A stretch of 64,000 nt of DNA from a virus. The notes beneath the pieces are model-generated. The model was not told the DNA's origin and did not search any database. It saw nothing but the letters and a program-made list of their open reading frames with translations. The translations under genes and the position numbers were made by a program. This document shows, piece by piece, positions 43,526-52,181 of this stretch (position 1 is the stretch's first letter; each line of letters opens with the position of its first letter). The DNA lies in IMG/VR virus record IMGVR_UViG_3300033997_000141, positions 21,535 through 85,534 of that record. One strand, 5' to 3'.

Positions 43526-43920
43526 GCGGGCTCCTTGGGCACGGCCCTGGGCAGTGTGCTGTTGTAGGTGACCGTCAGGTGGTACAGCGCGCTGCAGTAG
43601 GGACACTGGATCAGGGTGGTCCAGGCGTCGTTCTTCGGTGGGCGCAGCGTGTCGATCTTGTTGCCGCAGCACGGGGTCAGGTAGGTGTGTACCCGGCGGC
43701 CGTTGCGCAGGGCCTGGACGATCATTTTCTCGTGCGCCTCGAGGGGCGTCAGGCCGCCAGGGCCCTTCCGCTCCCGCACCTCGACACCCACGACGTTGAA
43801 GCCCGGTATGCACAGGCTGGCCTGGCCTTCGAGCTGCTGGGTCAGCCAGTCAGGGACGGCGTCGATCCCATCCTGGTAGCGCAGGCGCACCAGCACTTCC
43901 TTCTGTGCGAGGTTGTCCAT
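43522..43920 (-). CDS. Zinc-ribbon protein
   Basis: 132 residues from ATG 43920 with GGAG upstream. The C-terminal half has LTPCCGNKIDTL ... IQCPYCSALYHL, a four-Cys zinc ribbon; the N-terminal half (VLVRLRYQDGIDAVPDWLTQ) is unrelated to any family I know. Such ribbons bind nucleic acid or protein. Overlaps the next gene by 71 bases. Confidence 0.66.
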   Translation of the reverse strand: MDNLAQKEVLVRLRYQDGIDAVPDWLTQQLEGQASLCIPGFNVVGVEVRERKGPGGLTPLEAHEKMIVQALRNGRRVHTYLTPCCGNKIDTLRPPKNDAWTTLIQCPYCSALYHLTVTYNSTLPRAVPKEPA

Positions 43921-44242
43921 CCTCAATCTCCTTCAATCGTTGGCTGTGAGCCGCGCAGGCGTCCATGAACTGCCAGTGCAAGGAAGTCAGGCGGTGGTTC
44001 AGGCACCTGACGATTGCGCCCAGCAGCAGCTCGTTGTGGTTCGTGATGAGGCAGTCCAACCAGGCCTCAGCGTTGGAGCGAAACGATACCCATCCGCGCG
44101 CGGGTCGATCGTTGGCCGCCCAGTAGCAAAGCCGGTCATCGCCTGGGTCTACCATCAGGTGGTAGCCCAGGACCTGGCCGAGGTGCTGAAGGCCATTCAG
44201 TCGGGTGAGCGCATCGGCGGCATCCGCGAGGGTTACCACCAT
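43850..44242 (-). CDS. Uncharacterised protein overlapping the zinc-ribbon gene
   Basis: 130 residues from ATG 44242 with GGAGGCAGGC upstream. Core: DPGDDRLCYWAANDRPARGW and LITNHNELLLGAIVRCLNHR. The last 23 codons overlap the zinc-ribbon gene; that tail is Pro/Gly/Arg-rich and may be unstructured. Not recognised. Confidence 0.6.
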   Translation of the reverse strand: MVVTLADAADALTRLNGLQHLGQVLGYHLMVDPGDDRLCYWAANDRPARGWVSFRSNAEAWLDCLITNHNELLLGAIVRCLNHRLTSLHWQFMDACAAHSQRLKEIEDGQPRTEGSAGAPALPGWDRRRP

Positions 44243-44257
44243 GCCTGCCTCCTTGGG

Positions 44258-44881
44258 CTATTTGCCCTTGTTGTGCAACAGCTCGGAATAGGCTGCACAG
44301 CGACGGTCGTCGTAGTCCTCAAGCTGTCCAGTGTCTTCGTCGAAGAACTTAACGTGCTTTTCAGCCTGCTTAACCATCACCAGCAGCTCCTCGCTGTCGT
44401 GGGTCAACTGTTCGAGGTGTTCGCACAGTCGGTTGATTCGCTTGAGCTGCGGCGCCAGCAGCAACCGCGCGGCGGTGTACACGTAGGGGCTCAGGTCGTA
44501 GATGCCATCGCCTTCCCCGTCCTCGCCCTGCAGCGTCTGCTTGAAGCCGGCGAGCAGGAACACCTCCTTGATCTGCTCATCAGTGATCTTGTGGGACGCC
44601 AGCAGCGTTCGCGCCTCGCCGATCTGCTCGTTGAGCGCCCGGACGTGGTGTACCTCGCTGGGTTCAATGTCCTGGGCCAGGCTGGCCAAGTTCACCTTGA
44701 TGTCCCGCACCTTGTAGTTGCGGTAAGTCTCGGCCTCGCTATGCACCGCGGCCGAGAGGTACAGGCCCAGGCGGTCCATGTTAGGGCCGAGGGCATCCTC
44801 GACCTGGGCCATGGTGTCCGCCTTCACCACAGCCACTGTCTCGTGGGTGCTGTGGCGGTTGATTACGTAGAGGTTGCTCAT
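44258..44881 (-). CDS. Uncharacterised helical protein
   Basis: 207 residues from ATG 44881 (ATGA overlap). Begins MSNLYVINRHSTHETVAVVK; the C-terminal half is predicted helical with KRINRLCEHLEQLTHDSEEL. Not recognised. Sits among similar-sized unknown genes. Confidence 0.64.
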   Translation of the reverse strand: MSNLYVINRHSTHETVAVVKADTMAQVEDALGPNMDRLGLYLSAAVHSEAETYRNYKVRDIKVNLASLAQDIEPSEVHHVRALNEQIGEARTLLASHKITDEQIKEVFLLAGFKQTLQGEDGEGDGIYDLSPYVYTAARLLLAPQLKRINRLCEHLEQLTHDSEELLVMVKQAEKHVKFFDEDTGQLEDYDDRRCAAYSELLHNKGK

Positions 44882-45435
44882 GCCTGCTCCAGTTTCCGGT
44901 AGGTTTGAACGGTGACGACGTCCCACGAGACGCCCTTGGCTTCCGCGATTCCCTTGGCCATGCTCATGGCCTCCTCGCGGGCGATCTCCTCGTCGTCGAT
45001 GCCGCCCAGGCTGTCGTCGATATCGGTCTCGTCACCCTCCTCGTCCAAGAGGGTCACTTTCACCCAGTGGTAGTGCCACTCATCGTCTACCCAGCCCTTG
45101 AGGTAGTCGAAGTTCTTCTGGACAGCCATCTGGACGATCTGGTTGCGCGTCGGCGCCACGCCATACTTCAGCTCGAAGGCCTTGATATCCGTGGGCGATA
45201 CACCCCAGCCGTCCCGCTTGGCGATGCGGGTGGCTTCCGCCCAGTCGTAGTAGAGTTTGCTACCGCGGTCTTGGTTGAGGATGACTTCGCCGGGCCGCTT
45301 ATCGCGGGAAGTCCAGTCGGATACAGGCCCGTGCCCGTCGCTGTAGTCCCATGGAGCGGGGATGTCGTCATCCCGCTCGATGGTCACCTTGAAGGTCAGC
45401 GTCAGGTCGCCGACCGGGATGTCGATACGTTCCAT
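44878..45435 (-). CDS. Uncharacterised acidic protein
   Basis: 185 residues, with DGHGPVSDWTSRDKRPGEVI and an acidic end (DEEGDETDIDDSLGGIDDEE). Mixed alpha/beta composition. Translation coupled to the next gene by ATGA. Confidence 0.64.
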   Translation of the reverse strand: MERIDIPVGDLTLTFKVTIERDDDIPAPWDYSDGHGPVSDWTSRDKRPGEVILNQDRGSKLYYDWAEATRIAKRDGWGVSPTDIKAFELKYGVAPTRNQIVQMAVQKNFDYLKGWVDDEWHYHWVKVTLLDEEGDETDIDDSLGGIDDEEIAREEAMSMAKGIAEAKGVSWDVVTVQTYRKLEQA

Positions 45436-45437
45436 GG

Positions 45438-46403
45438 CTACTTACCCTCGAACTCTTCAGGGGACCAGGCCATGCCAATCTCGGCCATGGCCTGGTGGAA
45501 CTCGGCAACCATGGTCGGCAGGCGGGCTTCGAGCAGCGCGGTGAGCTCCGCTGCGGGGAGGCACAGCTGCTCATCGGTGGCTTCGGGCCACTTGGCCGCC
45601 CGGCGGGCGTACTCCAAGTTGCGCTCCTTGCCCTTGCTGTAGCCTGTGACAACGTTCACCAACTCCCAGTCATTGGTCAGCAGTGTCGTCTGCCACTCGA
45701 GCGCCTCACCCTTGCTCTTATACGGCGCCTCGTGCCACTTCTCTACCGGATAGCATCCCAGGGTGTAGTGGGGGTCGAACTGGTAGTCACTGCCACTCGT
45801 GTCCTTAACGTAGGGCACCTCGACAAGATCGAGAACCCCCGGCACATGCTTGGTTGACTTAGCATCCGACAATGCCTTGGCCAAGCTGGCTTTCACCCCG
45901 AAGGTCATCGTGGGCAGCGAGGTAAATCTCAGCCGCGTCTCCCAGCGATTCGGTTCTCCCTTGGCCTTCCCGTTCTCCAGGTTGCTGGCGTGGTACACGG
46001 TGTTGGCCACGTAGTGCATCGGGGAGTCTGTGCTGACCAGATGCCACTTGATCAGCGGCTCCAGCTCCGGGAACACCTCGGCGATCATCTCGTGGCAGCA
46101 TCCCCCGAAGTCCCAATCGCGGGTCTTGTGATGGTCGTACCAACCAAACCCTGTGATCGCGAAGCTGTTGTGGCCGTTGTGGCAGTTGTCGTCGAAGCGG
46201 ATCTCAGCGTGCATCAAAACCTTCTCGCCGTTGGCCAGCACCTTGGTGCGGCGCTCGCTGAGCCAGTTCTGGTGCTCCCAGCAGCCGATCTTGGTCTGAT
46301 AGCAGACGGTGCGGCGCTTCAGGCGGCCCGGTACACCCAGGATCGCCAGCGCAGTGTCGCTGTCGAAGGTCCGGGTCTCGGTGTATTTCTTTACTTCGGT
46401 CAT
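45438..46403 (-). CDS. Uncharacterised 321-aa protein
   Basis: 321 residues. Noticeable are His/Cys-rich segments FDDNCHNGHNSFAITGFGWY and DFGGCCHEMIAEVFPELEPL that may bind metal, and YVANTVYHASNLENGKAKGE. This pattern recurs in phage proteins of unknown role. No membrane segment. Confidence 0.67.
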   Translation of the reverse strand: MTEVKKYTETRTFDSDTALAILGVPGRLKRRTVCYQTKIGCWEHQNWLSERRTKVLANGEKVLMHAEIRFDDNCHNGHNSFAITGFGWYDHHKTRDWDFGGCCHEMIAEVFPELEPLIKWHLVSTDSPMHYVANTVYHASNLENGKAKGEPNRWETRLRFTSLPTMTFGVKASLAKALSDAKSTKHVPGVLDLVEVPYVKDTSGSDYQFDPHYTLGCYPVEKWHEAPYKSKGEALEWQTTLLTNDWELVNVVTGYSKGKERNLEYARRAAKWPEATDEQLCLPAAELTALLEARLPTMVAEFHQAMAEIGMAWSPEEFEGK

Positions 46404-46407
46404 GGTG

Positions 46408-46614
46408 TTACTCCGGTTTAAGGTTCAGTTTCTTGCGGCAGGGCTCGCAGGTCACCTTCGCTTTGTCGCGGGTGACGGTGCAGTGGAAGCTGCCATTGCC
46501 GCAGAGGGGCATGGGGCCTTCGAAGCAGCCGTTGGACTTGTTCTTGGCTCGCATCTCGTCCTGGGTCATGCCGTAATGCACGGCGCCGGGCGCCGAATGT
46601 TCGGGGTGTGGCAT
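46408..46614 (-). CDS. Small cysteine-rich protein
   Basis: 68 residues from ATG 46614 (GGAGATACAGC site). Cysteines at CFEGPMPLCGNGSFHC ... VTCEPCRKKL form a likely zinc site. Not recognised by name. Confidence 0.58.
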   Translation of the reverse strand: MPHPEHSAPGAVHYGMTQDEMRAKNKSNGCFEGPMPLCGNGSFHCTVTRDKAKVTCEPCRKKLNLKPE

Positions 46615-46645
46615 GCTGTATCTCCGGTATTGCGGGGTCATCCCA

Positions 46646-46669
46646 AAGCACCCGAGTGACCAGGTGCTT
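46646..46669 (-). other. Intergenic hairpin
   Basis: AAGCACC-(10 bases)-GGTGCTT, seven-base arms, in the 60-base gap between small genes. No T run. Confidence 0.35.
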
Positions 46670-46675
46670 CAGTGA

Positions 46676-46894
46676 TCAGTCGCTCAGCGGGTCCGCCTGG
46701 TAGATTTCAGCCGGCGCTTCCGGCCACTCCTCGCGCAGGACATCGAACTCGCCCTCATTCCAGTTCTGGAGGAAGGCGATAGCGTCGTCGTTATCCTTAC
46801 GGGCCAGCTGTAGGGTGTAGGCCACCACGGCATTCCAGCAGGCATCCGCCGCGCGCAGCTCCTCCAGTTCTTCCTGCTCCTCGGTCTTACTCAT
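46676..46894 (-). CDS. Uncharacterised small acidic protein
   Basis: 72 residues: MSKTEEQEELEELRAADACW and QNWNEGEFDVLREEWPEAPA. Strongly acidic and helical. Acidic small phage proteins often mimic DNA or bind host enzymes, but no evidence here beyond charge. Overlaps the upstream gene by 8 bases. Confidence 0.57.
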   Translation of the reverse strand: MSKTEEQEELEELRAADACWNAVVAYTLQLARKDNDDAIAFLQNWNEGEFDVLREEWPEAPAEIYQADPLSD

Positions 46895-47327
46895 CGTCCG
46901 ATTGCTCCTCGATGTAGGTCATTTCCGGCAGGCGCCGGGGGAATCCGTCCCAGAACCCGCTGCCGACGTCGATGCCGGCCGCGCGCTCCAGGTCTCGGGT
47001 CTTGGTGCGGATCGTGTGGCGCGCCTTGTAGGGCTCCTCGAAGTTGGCCCTGAGCATCTGGCCGGCCTTCGCCTTGTCGATCCCCAGGAATGCGGCCACC
47101 GCCAGCACCCCCACCTCACTGGCGTAGGCCACCTGCTGGGAAGCCTCGTCCCAGCCCAGGCCCTGCCGGTGGAAGCGCGGGTCAAAGCGGGCGAACTCCT
47201 TGAACAGGACGTCAACGAACATCTCGCCGGTGACAATGCGCTCTGGGCCATAGGGCCAGACGCCGATGATGGCCTCGTGGGCCAGCATCTCCAGCATCAG
47301 CCAGTGGGTGAGGGTGTTGGTGTTCAT
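46887..47327 (-). CDS. Uncharacterised protein
   Basis: 146 residues: LEMLAHEAIIGVWPYGPERI, AYASEVGVLAVAAFLGIDKA and GIDVGSGFWDGFPRRLPEMT. The central part looks helix-rich. ATGA overlap with the upstream gene. Confidence 0.62.
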   Translation of the reverse strand: MNTNTLTHWLMLEMLAHEAIIGVWPYGPERIVTGEMFVDVLFKEFARFDPRFHRQGLGWDEASQQVAYASEVGVLAVAAFLGIDKAKAGQMLRANFEEPYKARHTIRTKTRDLERAAGIDVGSGFWDGFPRRLPEMTYIEEQSDDE

Positions 47328-47965
47328 GGCGTCGTGCGCGCCTCCCGGGCCGTGTCAGCCAGGTCGATGTCGCGCAGCTTCTCCCACTGCTTGATCTCGA
47401 CCCAGTCGTCTGGGATGGTGAGTTTCTGCTTGAAGCGGTCGTTGCAGCCGTCACCGGCTGCGTCCGGCCAAGGGATGGTCAGGAAGATGGTCGGCCCCAG
47501 ACTGCCGTCGGCGCGCGGCATGTCAGTGATCAGGCGGAACCCAGCGCTGTGGGCGCCGTTGCCGACCACCACCAACGGACCGTTGCTCAGCCCGTATTCT
47601 CGGCCCAGGTCATCCAGCACAGACCACGGCATGGGGATACGAGTGATAGGCCGCAGTTTCTCGCGCATGGCGTCGTGCGCTTCGGCCCAGTCCTTCACCC
47701 GTGGGCGCGAGCGCAAGACCCAGACATCGGACTTCTTTTCATGCTTCCAGACGTCGGGGTGGAAGGTGTAATCGCTATCGGCCCGAGGCCTGAAGCCAGC
47801 CAGCGTCTTGTAACCACTGAAGCTGGACTGGAAATAGAACGAATCGGATTCCAGCTCCTCTGCGATCTTTCGGGCCTTATCCTCCAGCTGCTCACCTATC
47901 TTGGTCAGCTGCAACGCCCGCTCAATCCACGGGCCACTGTCGATCCTGAAGTAGCGATGTTTCAT
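47324..47965 (-). CDS. Uncharacterised 213-aa protein
   Basis: 213 residues. Contains KTLAGFRPRADSDYTFHPDV and LGREYGLSNGPLVVVGNGAH. Mixed alpha/beta with an N-terminal helix; no motif recognised. A GC-rich hairpin lies behind its start (47980-48000). Confidence 0.63.
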   Translation of the reverse strand: MKHRYFRIDSGPWIERALQLTKIGEQLEDKARKIAEELESDSFYFQSSFSGYKTLAGFRPRADSDYTFHPDVWKHEKKSDVWVLRSRPRVKDWAEAHDAMREKLRPITRIPMPWSVLDDLGREYGLSNGPLVVVGNGAHSAGFRLITDMPRADGSLGPTIFLTIPWPDAAGDGCNDRFKQKLTIPDDWVEIKQWEKLRDIDLADTAREARTTP

Positions 47966-47979
47966 CCTGTTCTCCTGAA

Positions 47980-48000
47980 GGGCCGGCGCGCGGCCGGCCC
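47980..48000 (-). other. Intergenic GC-rich hairpin
   Basis: GGGCCGGC-GCGCG-GCCGGCCC, eight-base perfect arms, in a 41-base gap. Like the hairpin at 35277, with the same GGGCCGG core. Confidence 0.5.
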
Positions 48001-48006
48001 CGTTGT

Positions 48007-48408
48007 TCAGCCCAGTGCGGCGATGCGCGCTTCGATTTCTTCGCGGGAGAGGCCTTCCAGCGCCTTCTCGTCGTGCTTGGCCAGCAGGCCAAGCAGGCGC
48101 TGCTTCTCCTCCGCGTTGATCTTTTCCTGCGCCTGCGCCTTGGCCGCCTGCTGCTTGGTCTCGATCACGTCCTTGACGACGTCGAGCTTCAGCTGGGCGA
48201 CAGCTTGCTTGCTGTTGGGCTGGCGCTCAACGAAGCTCTCCTCGGCCAGCTCCTTCAGCTCGCGATTGGCGGTCTTGGCCACGGTGTCGAGGTCGAAGCC
48301 GTTCTTGGAGATCAGCGGCAGATCGAACAGGTCCTGGACCATGAGGGCGCCACGGGTGGAGGCGAACTGGATTTTGTGCATCGCTGCGGCTTTGTAGAGG
48401 TCGGTCAT
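48007..48408 (-). CDS. Uncharacterised coiled-coil protein
   Basis: 133 residues, K/Q/E/A-rich (KQQAAKAQAQEKINAEEKQR), likely one long coiled coil from residue 50 on, ending LEGLSREEIEARIAALG. GGAGAAACATC precedes ATG 48408. First of a run of genes leading from the 689-aa gene. Confidence 0.6.
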   Translation of the reverse strand: MTDLYKAAAMHKIQFASTRGALMVQDLFDLPLISKNGFDLDTVAKTANRELKELAEESFVERQPNSKQAVAQLKLDVVKDVIETKQQAAKAQAQEKINAEEKQRLLGLLAKHDEKALEGLSREEIEARIAALG

Positions 48409-48623
48409 GATGTTTCTCCTTCGTCGTCATAAAGGCCGTCGGTTTCTTTCATCCAATCGGCGTAGTGAACTTCAAGGCCCAGGGCCTCGCTGATACGCCG
48501 GTGAAGGCGCGTCGTGTCGTCCCAGGGTTTGTCGGTGATGTGCTCACGGGCCTCGGTGAGCAGGCCCTCCAGCTGCCTGAGACGCTGCTGGAGGGCCAGG
48601 ATGTGGGCCTCAGAACTGGACAT
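48405..48623 (-). CDS. Uncharacterised small helical protein
   Basis: 72 residues from ATG 48623, overlapping the 689-aa gene end by 14 bases. Helical: AHILALQQRLRQLEGLLTEA. The upstream open frame is not used. Likely a coiled-coil partner of a neighbour. Confidence 0.55.
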   Translation of the reverse strand: MSSSEAHILALQQRLRQLEGLLTEAREHITDKPWDDTTRLHRRISEALGLEVHYADWMKETDGLYDDEGETS

Positions 48624-50679
48624 TGAACACGCGGCGGGCCTTGAGGCCGTCAACCCGCACCGTCACCTGGTCGCCCCGGCCGGAGGTGAAGCCAGCCCCG
48701 CTCAGCTGCTCGTCGGCCACCGGGCACATGGTCTTGCTGCCCAGGATCTCCAGCACCTTGCCGTGCGGCGCCAACTCGCTGCGCAGGAACTCGTTGTAGA
48801 TGCCACGGCACGGCTCCGGGTTCTTGCAGCCTTTGAGGATGAAGAAGTGATGGCGCAGGCCAGAGGCATTGCCGTCCCAGTGGTTGGGGCTGTACAGCAG
48901 CGTCTCGACGGGGACGAACACCTCGCTCTTGATACCCCAGACCTCGTTGGCCAGGCCGCCGCCGACCAGATCCTTGGATGCGGTCAACTCGATGATCTTG
49001 CCGCCCTTGATGACCATCTGCAGGCAGCTGACCATACCCACGACCCGCTTGCTGTAGCTGTACTGGGTCACCACGCCGTTGTTCTCGACCTCGATGACGA
49101 AGCCGACCTTGTCGGTGTTGCGGCAAGCGAACTGGTTGACCAGGATCTCGTAGCGGCCGTCTTTCGGGTTGCTCCAACTCAGGTTCTCCACCGGGTCCAC
49201 CGAGTTCTTAGCGCAACCTGCGTTCATGTCCACATCGAGGATGCGGTGAGGGGTGCGGCCAATTACAGCGCCCCTAGGTTGGCCAAAGTACACATGGCCG
49301 TCCGGGCACTTGGCGTGAATGTCCAGGTCATCACCGTTGAACCAGGCCAGGCTGACACGCAGCGCTGCGCCGGTGTTGCCGCCAGCACGCTTCACCTTCT
49401 CCTTGATGGAGTCGGTGATGTTGCCGTTGTACGACCAGGCGAAGTTGTTGTCCCACGGGAACAACGGCTGCACGTCGGCGGATACCGGCGCGGTGAGGCT
49501 CATCAGGTTGCCCTGCTGGGTGTTGCGCAGCAGCAGCTCCATGGACAGGGCATTCGGCACCACTTCGGTGAGGAAGTCGCTGAAGCTGATGTCAGTGGCC
49601 TGCAGGTCACCCTTGTGCTGGGTCACCGGTACGTCCGCCAGCAGGCCGGCGAGGCCGCCCTTCATGCGCTGCGCCGCGCTGCGGTCAGCCCACACCACGT
49701 TGTTCACGGTGATGTCGCTGATCTTGGCGTGGCGGCGGTTCATGGCCGGTTCCAGGTTCAGCTCCTCAACGGTGGCCAGGGCCTTGTCGATCATGGCCTG
49801 GGTGACCAGCTTCTTGGGCCGCTTATAGTTGGTGCCCGAGACCTTGTCCTCGAAGGACTGCACGGCGCGTTCCAGCGGCACCGCCTCGGACAGGTCCACC
49901 AGCAGGGTGCCGATCGCGGTGTTGCGGATACGCGCCGCCGGCCGGTAGGCGGAGGTCCACAGGAATACCTCGCGCTCCTGCACCGTGGCCAGGCCTTCGC
50001 GGGTCCGCGCCAGTTGCTGGAACTGGTCCACGACCTCGCGGTACTGCTCGCCGCGGTACAGGTTGTTGTCGTCGATCAGGGCCAGCACCGTGGCCACGGC
50101 ATCGGGGCTGATGCCCGGCAGGTTATGGCCGGTGCCGGAGTCACGAGCCAGGCCCAGGGCGCGCTTGAGCATCTGCACGCTGGTGTTGAACTCGCCGATG
50201 GTGGCGTCCGGGGTGTCGCTCAGGAACTTGGCCGGCACCCGGGCATGGAAGTGGTTCCAAACCAGCGGCGAGCCGCCGGTCACCGCCTCGTAGGTGGTGT
50301 CGGTACCGAACTGCACCAGCTTCGGCGTGGTGCGGTACAGGCTGTGGATCGGCAGCGGGTGCTTGGTGATCAGCTCATCCAGAGTGGCTGCCACGGTGCG
50401 GTACGGCTCGGGCAGCTCCTGCCAGTCGCCCCACACGCTCTGGACCTGGCCGTTGATCACGCCCACCACCCCGCCGATGTTGCGGACGAAGTGGCGGCAG
50501 CACGAGCAGTCGTGCTCGGTGCGCTCACGGAAGATGGGGTTGGTGCCTTCCGGGAAGGCCGCCAGATAGGCCTCCCACAGGGCATCGCCGTGCAGGTGGG
50601 AGAGGAACAGCTCGTGGTCGGCCGCCAGCTCGTTGAAGCGAGCGTGTACGGCCTGGGAGAACAGGGTGAAATCGGTCAT
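48610..50679 (-). CDS. 689-aa protein with DUF2135-like beta-sandwich domain
   Basis: 689 residues, third largest of the unknown or partly known genes. An N-terminal part has EHDCSCCRHFVRNIGGVVGV (residues 56-75), possible metal-binding cysteines. The middle is mostly helical. Around residues 420-500 is ALRVSLAWFNGDDLDIHAKC with PDGHVYFGQ, DVDMNAG and GRYEILVNQF, matching the pattern of DUF2135/YfaP-type domains (SLxWxxxxDLDLHxxxPxG). C-terminal 190 residues are beta-rich. Similar large proteins exist in unrelated phages but I know no function. Encoded beside a membrane protein. Confidence 0.7.
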   Translation of the reverse strand: MTDFTLFSQAVHARFNELAADHELFLSHLHGDALWEAYLAAFPEGTNPIFRERTEHDCSCCRHFVRNIGGVVGVINGQVQSVWGDWQELPEPYRTVAATLDELITKHPLPIHSLYRTTPKLVQFGTDTTYEAVTGGSPLVWNHFHARVPAKFLSDTPDATIGEFNTSVQMLKRALGLARDSGTGHNLPGISPDAVATVLALIDDNNLYRGEQYREVVDQFQQLARTREGLATVQEREVFLWTSAYRPAARIRNTAIGTLLVDLSEAVPLERAVQSFEDKVSGTNYKRPKKLVTQAMIDKALATVEELNLEPAMNRRHAKISDITVNNVVWADRSAAQRMKGGLAGLLADVPVTQHKGDLQATDISFSDFLTEVVPNALSMELLLRNTQQGNLMSLTAPVSADVQPLFPWDNNFAWSYNGNITDSIKEKVKRAGGNTGAALRVSLAWFNGDDLDIHAKCPDGHVYFGQPRGAVIGRTPHRILDVDMNAGCAKNSVDPVENLSWSNPKDGRYEILVNQFACRNTDKVGFVIEVENNGVVTQYSYSKRVVGMVSCLQMVIKGGKIIELTASKDLVGGGLANEVWGIKSEVFVPVETLLYSPNHWDGNASGLRHHFFILKGCKNPEPCRGIYNEFLRSELAPHGKVLEILGSKTMCPVADEQLSGAGFTSGRGDQVTVRVDGLKARRVFNVQF

Positions 50680-51233
50680 AGCTTTTCGTCCTTTGGGTTG
50701 GTTGCTTCTTTCAATTGTTCGAAGAGGTCAGGGCTGACGATCATGCTCTGGCGGGGCAGGTGGTCACCCTTAGTCACCGTGATTCCGCCCCCGACACTCC
50801 GGTTCAGGGGTATCTGGTGCCCTTTGCACAGGTTCGCCCACTCTTTGATCTGTTCAGTGGTCGGCACGGGAGGGCGATTTTCCGCGTGATTCTGCGCTGT
50901 TTCGCGGACATTGGCCATAGCCCTGGTCAGGTCAGCGTTCACGGCATCGTCGATCACCCGGTCATACAACGGCATTCGCAGGCTCGTCAGTGGCAGTGAT
51001 ACCCGCCCAGTCACGCTGCCGAAGATCGAGGTGGGGTCTACCTCCGGCCAACTCATGCCCCGTGCCTTGTGGAACACCACGTCTTCGGCCAGCAGCTTGC
51101 CGTTGCCCTCTGCCCGGTGGATCTCCACCGCGCGGCGGAAGATCGACATGACCCGCCGGTGGAAGAACTTGGGCACCAGGCGGGACATGCGGCGGTAGAA
51201 GATGCCTTCCAGGCTGTCGTCGCGCTCAGTCAT
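50676..51233 (-). CDS. Uncharacterised protein upstream of the 689-aa gene
   Basis: 185 residues from ATG 51233, overlapping the neighbours at both ends. Basic N-terminal part (FYRRMSRLVPKFFHRRVMSI) and a proline-rich centre. No family recognised. It may be part of one functional group with the 689-aa and membrane proteins. Confidence 0.62.
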   Translation of the reverse strand: MTERDDSLEGIFYRRMSRLVPKFFHRRVMSIFRRAVEIHRAEGNGKLLAEDVVFHKARGMSWPEVDPTSIFGSVTGRVSLPLTSLRMPLYDRVIDDAVNADLTRAMANVRETAQNHAENRPPVPTTEQIKEWANLCKGHQIPLNRSVGGGITVTKGDHLPRQSMIVSPDLFEQLKEATNPKDEKL

Positions 51234-51492
51234 GGCCTGGCTCCGCCGATGGCCACTGGGAGGGTGCCAAAGCATTGGCTGCCAGACGCTCCTGAGCCTC
51301 CAGGTACAGGCCGCGCAGTACCCGATCACGCAGCTGTTGTGCCTCGATCAGCGTGTGACCGTGGCACTCGATGCGATCCCACCACCAGTCACCCTCGGCC
51401 ATATCAGGTGTGGCCACGTTGATGCCTGCGCTGGCCTCGTGGCCTTCTGCTGGCGGCCAGTCGCCGCCCTGCTCATACTTGATGATTCCCAT
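51226..51492 (-). CDS. Uncharacterised small protein
   Basis: 88 residues from ATG 51492 with AGGAG seven bases upstream. MGIIKYEQGGDWPPAEGHEA, then EGDWWWDRIECHGHTLIEAQ. The Trp-rich core suggests a small folded domain. Not recognised. Confidence 0.58.
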   Translation of the reverse strand: MGIIKYEQGGDWPPAEGHEASAGINVATPDMAEGDWWWDRIECHGHTLIEAQQLRDRVLRGLYLEAQERLAANALAPSQWPSAEPGHD

Positions 51493-51517
51493 GTCGCGCT
51501 CCTGTTGCGATGTCAAG

Positions 51518-51544
51518 CATGGGCTCGGCAACACCGAGCCCATG
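51518..51544 (-). repeat. Perfect 11-base inverted repeat
   Basis: CATGGGCTCGG-CAACA-CCGAGCCCATG lies in the 54-base gap between the membrane protein and the 88-aa gene. It is followed leftward by CTTGACATC, not by a clear T run. Could be an attenuator, an mRNA processing site or an operator. Confidence 0.6.
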
Positions 51545-51546
51545 GT

Positions 51547-52137
51547 TCACGCCGCTACCGGTTGTGGTAGGGACTGCTTGGCGTAGTGGCCGATCAGGCC
51601 GGCGGTGATCATGCAGCCTCCCACGATGGCCAGCACCACGATCAGCAACATCAACGCCGCCATCTTGGCCTTGGCGTCATCGCTGTCGCCGCCCTTGAAC
51701 AACTCGCCCAAGTCGCCGAAAGCCCGCGGCACGTCGCTGGCTGCGTTGAACATGTTGTAGCCCTGGGCGAAGCTGTTCCACGCCGCCACACCGATGTCGC
51801 CGATCTGGCGTGTACGCCAGGCCTCACGCAGGCTGTGGATGGTGATGATCAGGCCGCTGCCCAGCGCCGGGATGATGACCAGCAGGTACCACAGGCTCAT
51901 CGCGCCGTTGAAGTGCTGCTTATCCAGGTAGCCGCCGGAGTACGCCCCGAAGGCCAGCAGCATGATCAGGATCGAGCTGAAGCCGATCGCTGCCTGGATA
52001 GCGCCACACCACACCAGCACCCGCATGTAGCCGCCGAGCTTCTTCGACTCGATCCAGACTGAGCCGGCCACCTTGCAGTTCCACCAGCTGATGAAACCGT
52101 TTAGGGCCAGCAGGCCCATGACAAACAGCATTTCCAT
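51547..52137 (-). CDS. Multi-pass membrane protein
   Basis: 196 residues with four likely membrane segments (about 3-20, 42-66, 82-102, 162-186) and a hydrophilic loop between the third and fourth (about 105-160). Inner membrane location is expected. The gene is next to the 689-aa gene block; such a pair could sense or act on the envelope. Not recognised by family. Confidence 0.66.
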   Translation of the reverse strand: MEMLFVMGLLALNGFISWWNCKVAGSVWIESKKLGGYMRVLVWCGAIQAAIGFSSILIMLLAFGAYSGGYLDKQHFNGAMSLWYLLVIIPALGSGLIITIHSLREAWRTRQIGDIGVAAWNSFAQGYNMFNAASDVPRAFGDLGELFKGGDSDDAKAKMAALMLLIVVLAIVGGCMITAGLIGHYAKQSLPQPVAA

Positions 52138-52154
52138 GTGTTGCTCCTTGAAAT

Positions 52155-52173
52155 GCCCGGGGACCGCCCGGGC
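52155..52173 (-). other. Intergenic GC-rich hairpin
   Basis: GCCCGGG-GACCG-CCCGGGC, seven-base perfect arms, in the gap before the membrane protein gene. Another member of the GC-hairpin set. Confidence 0.45.
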
Positions 52174-52181
52174 GGCGGGGT

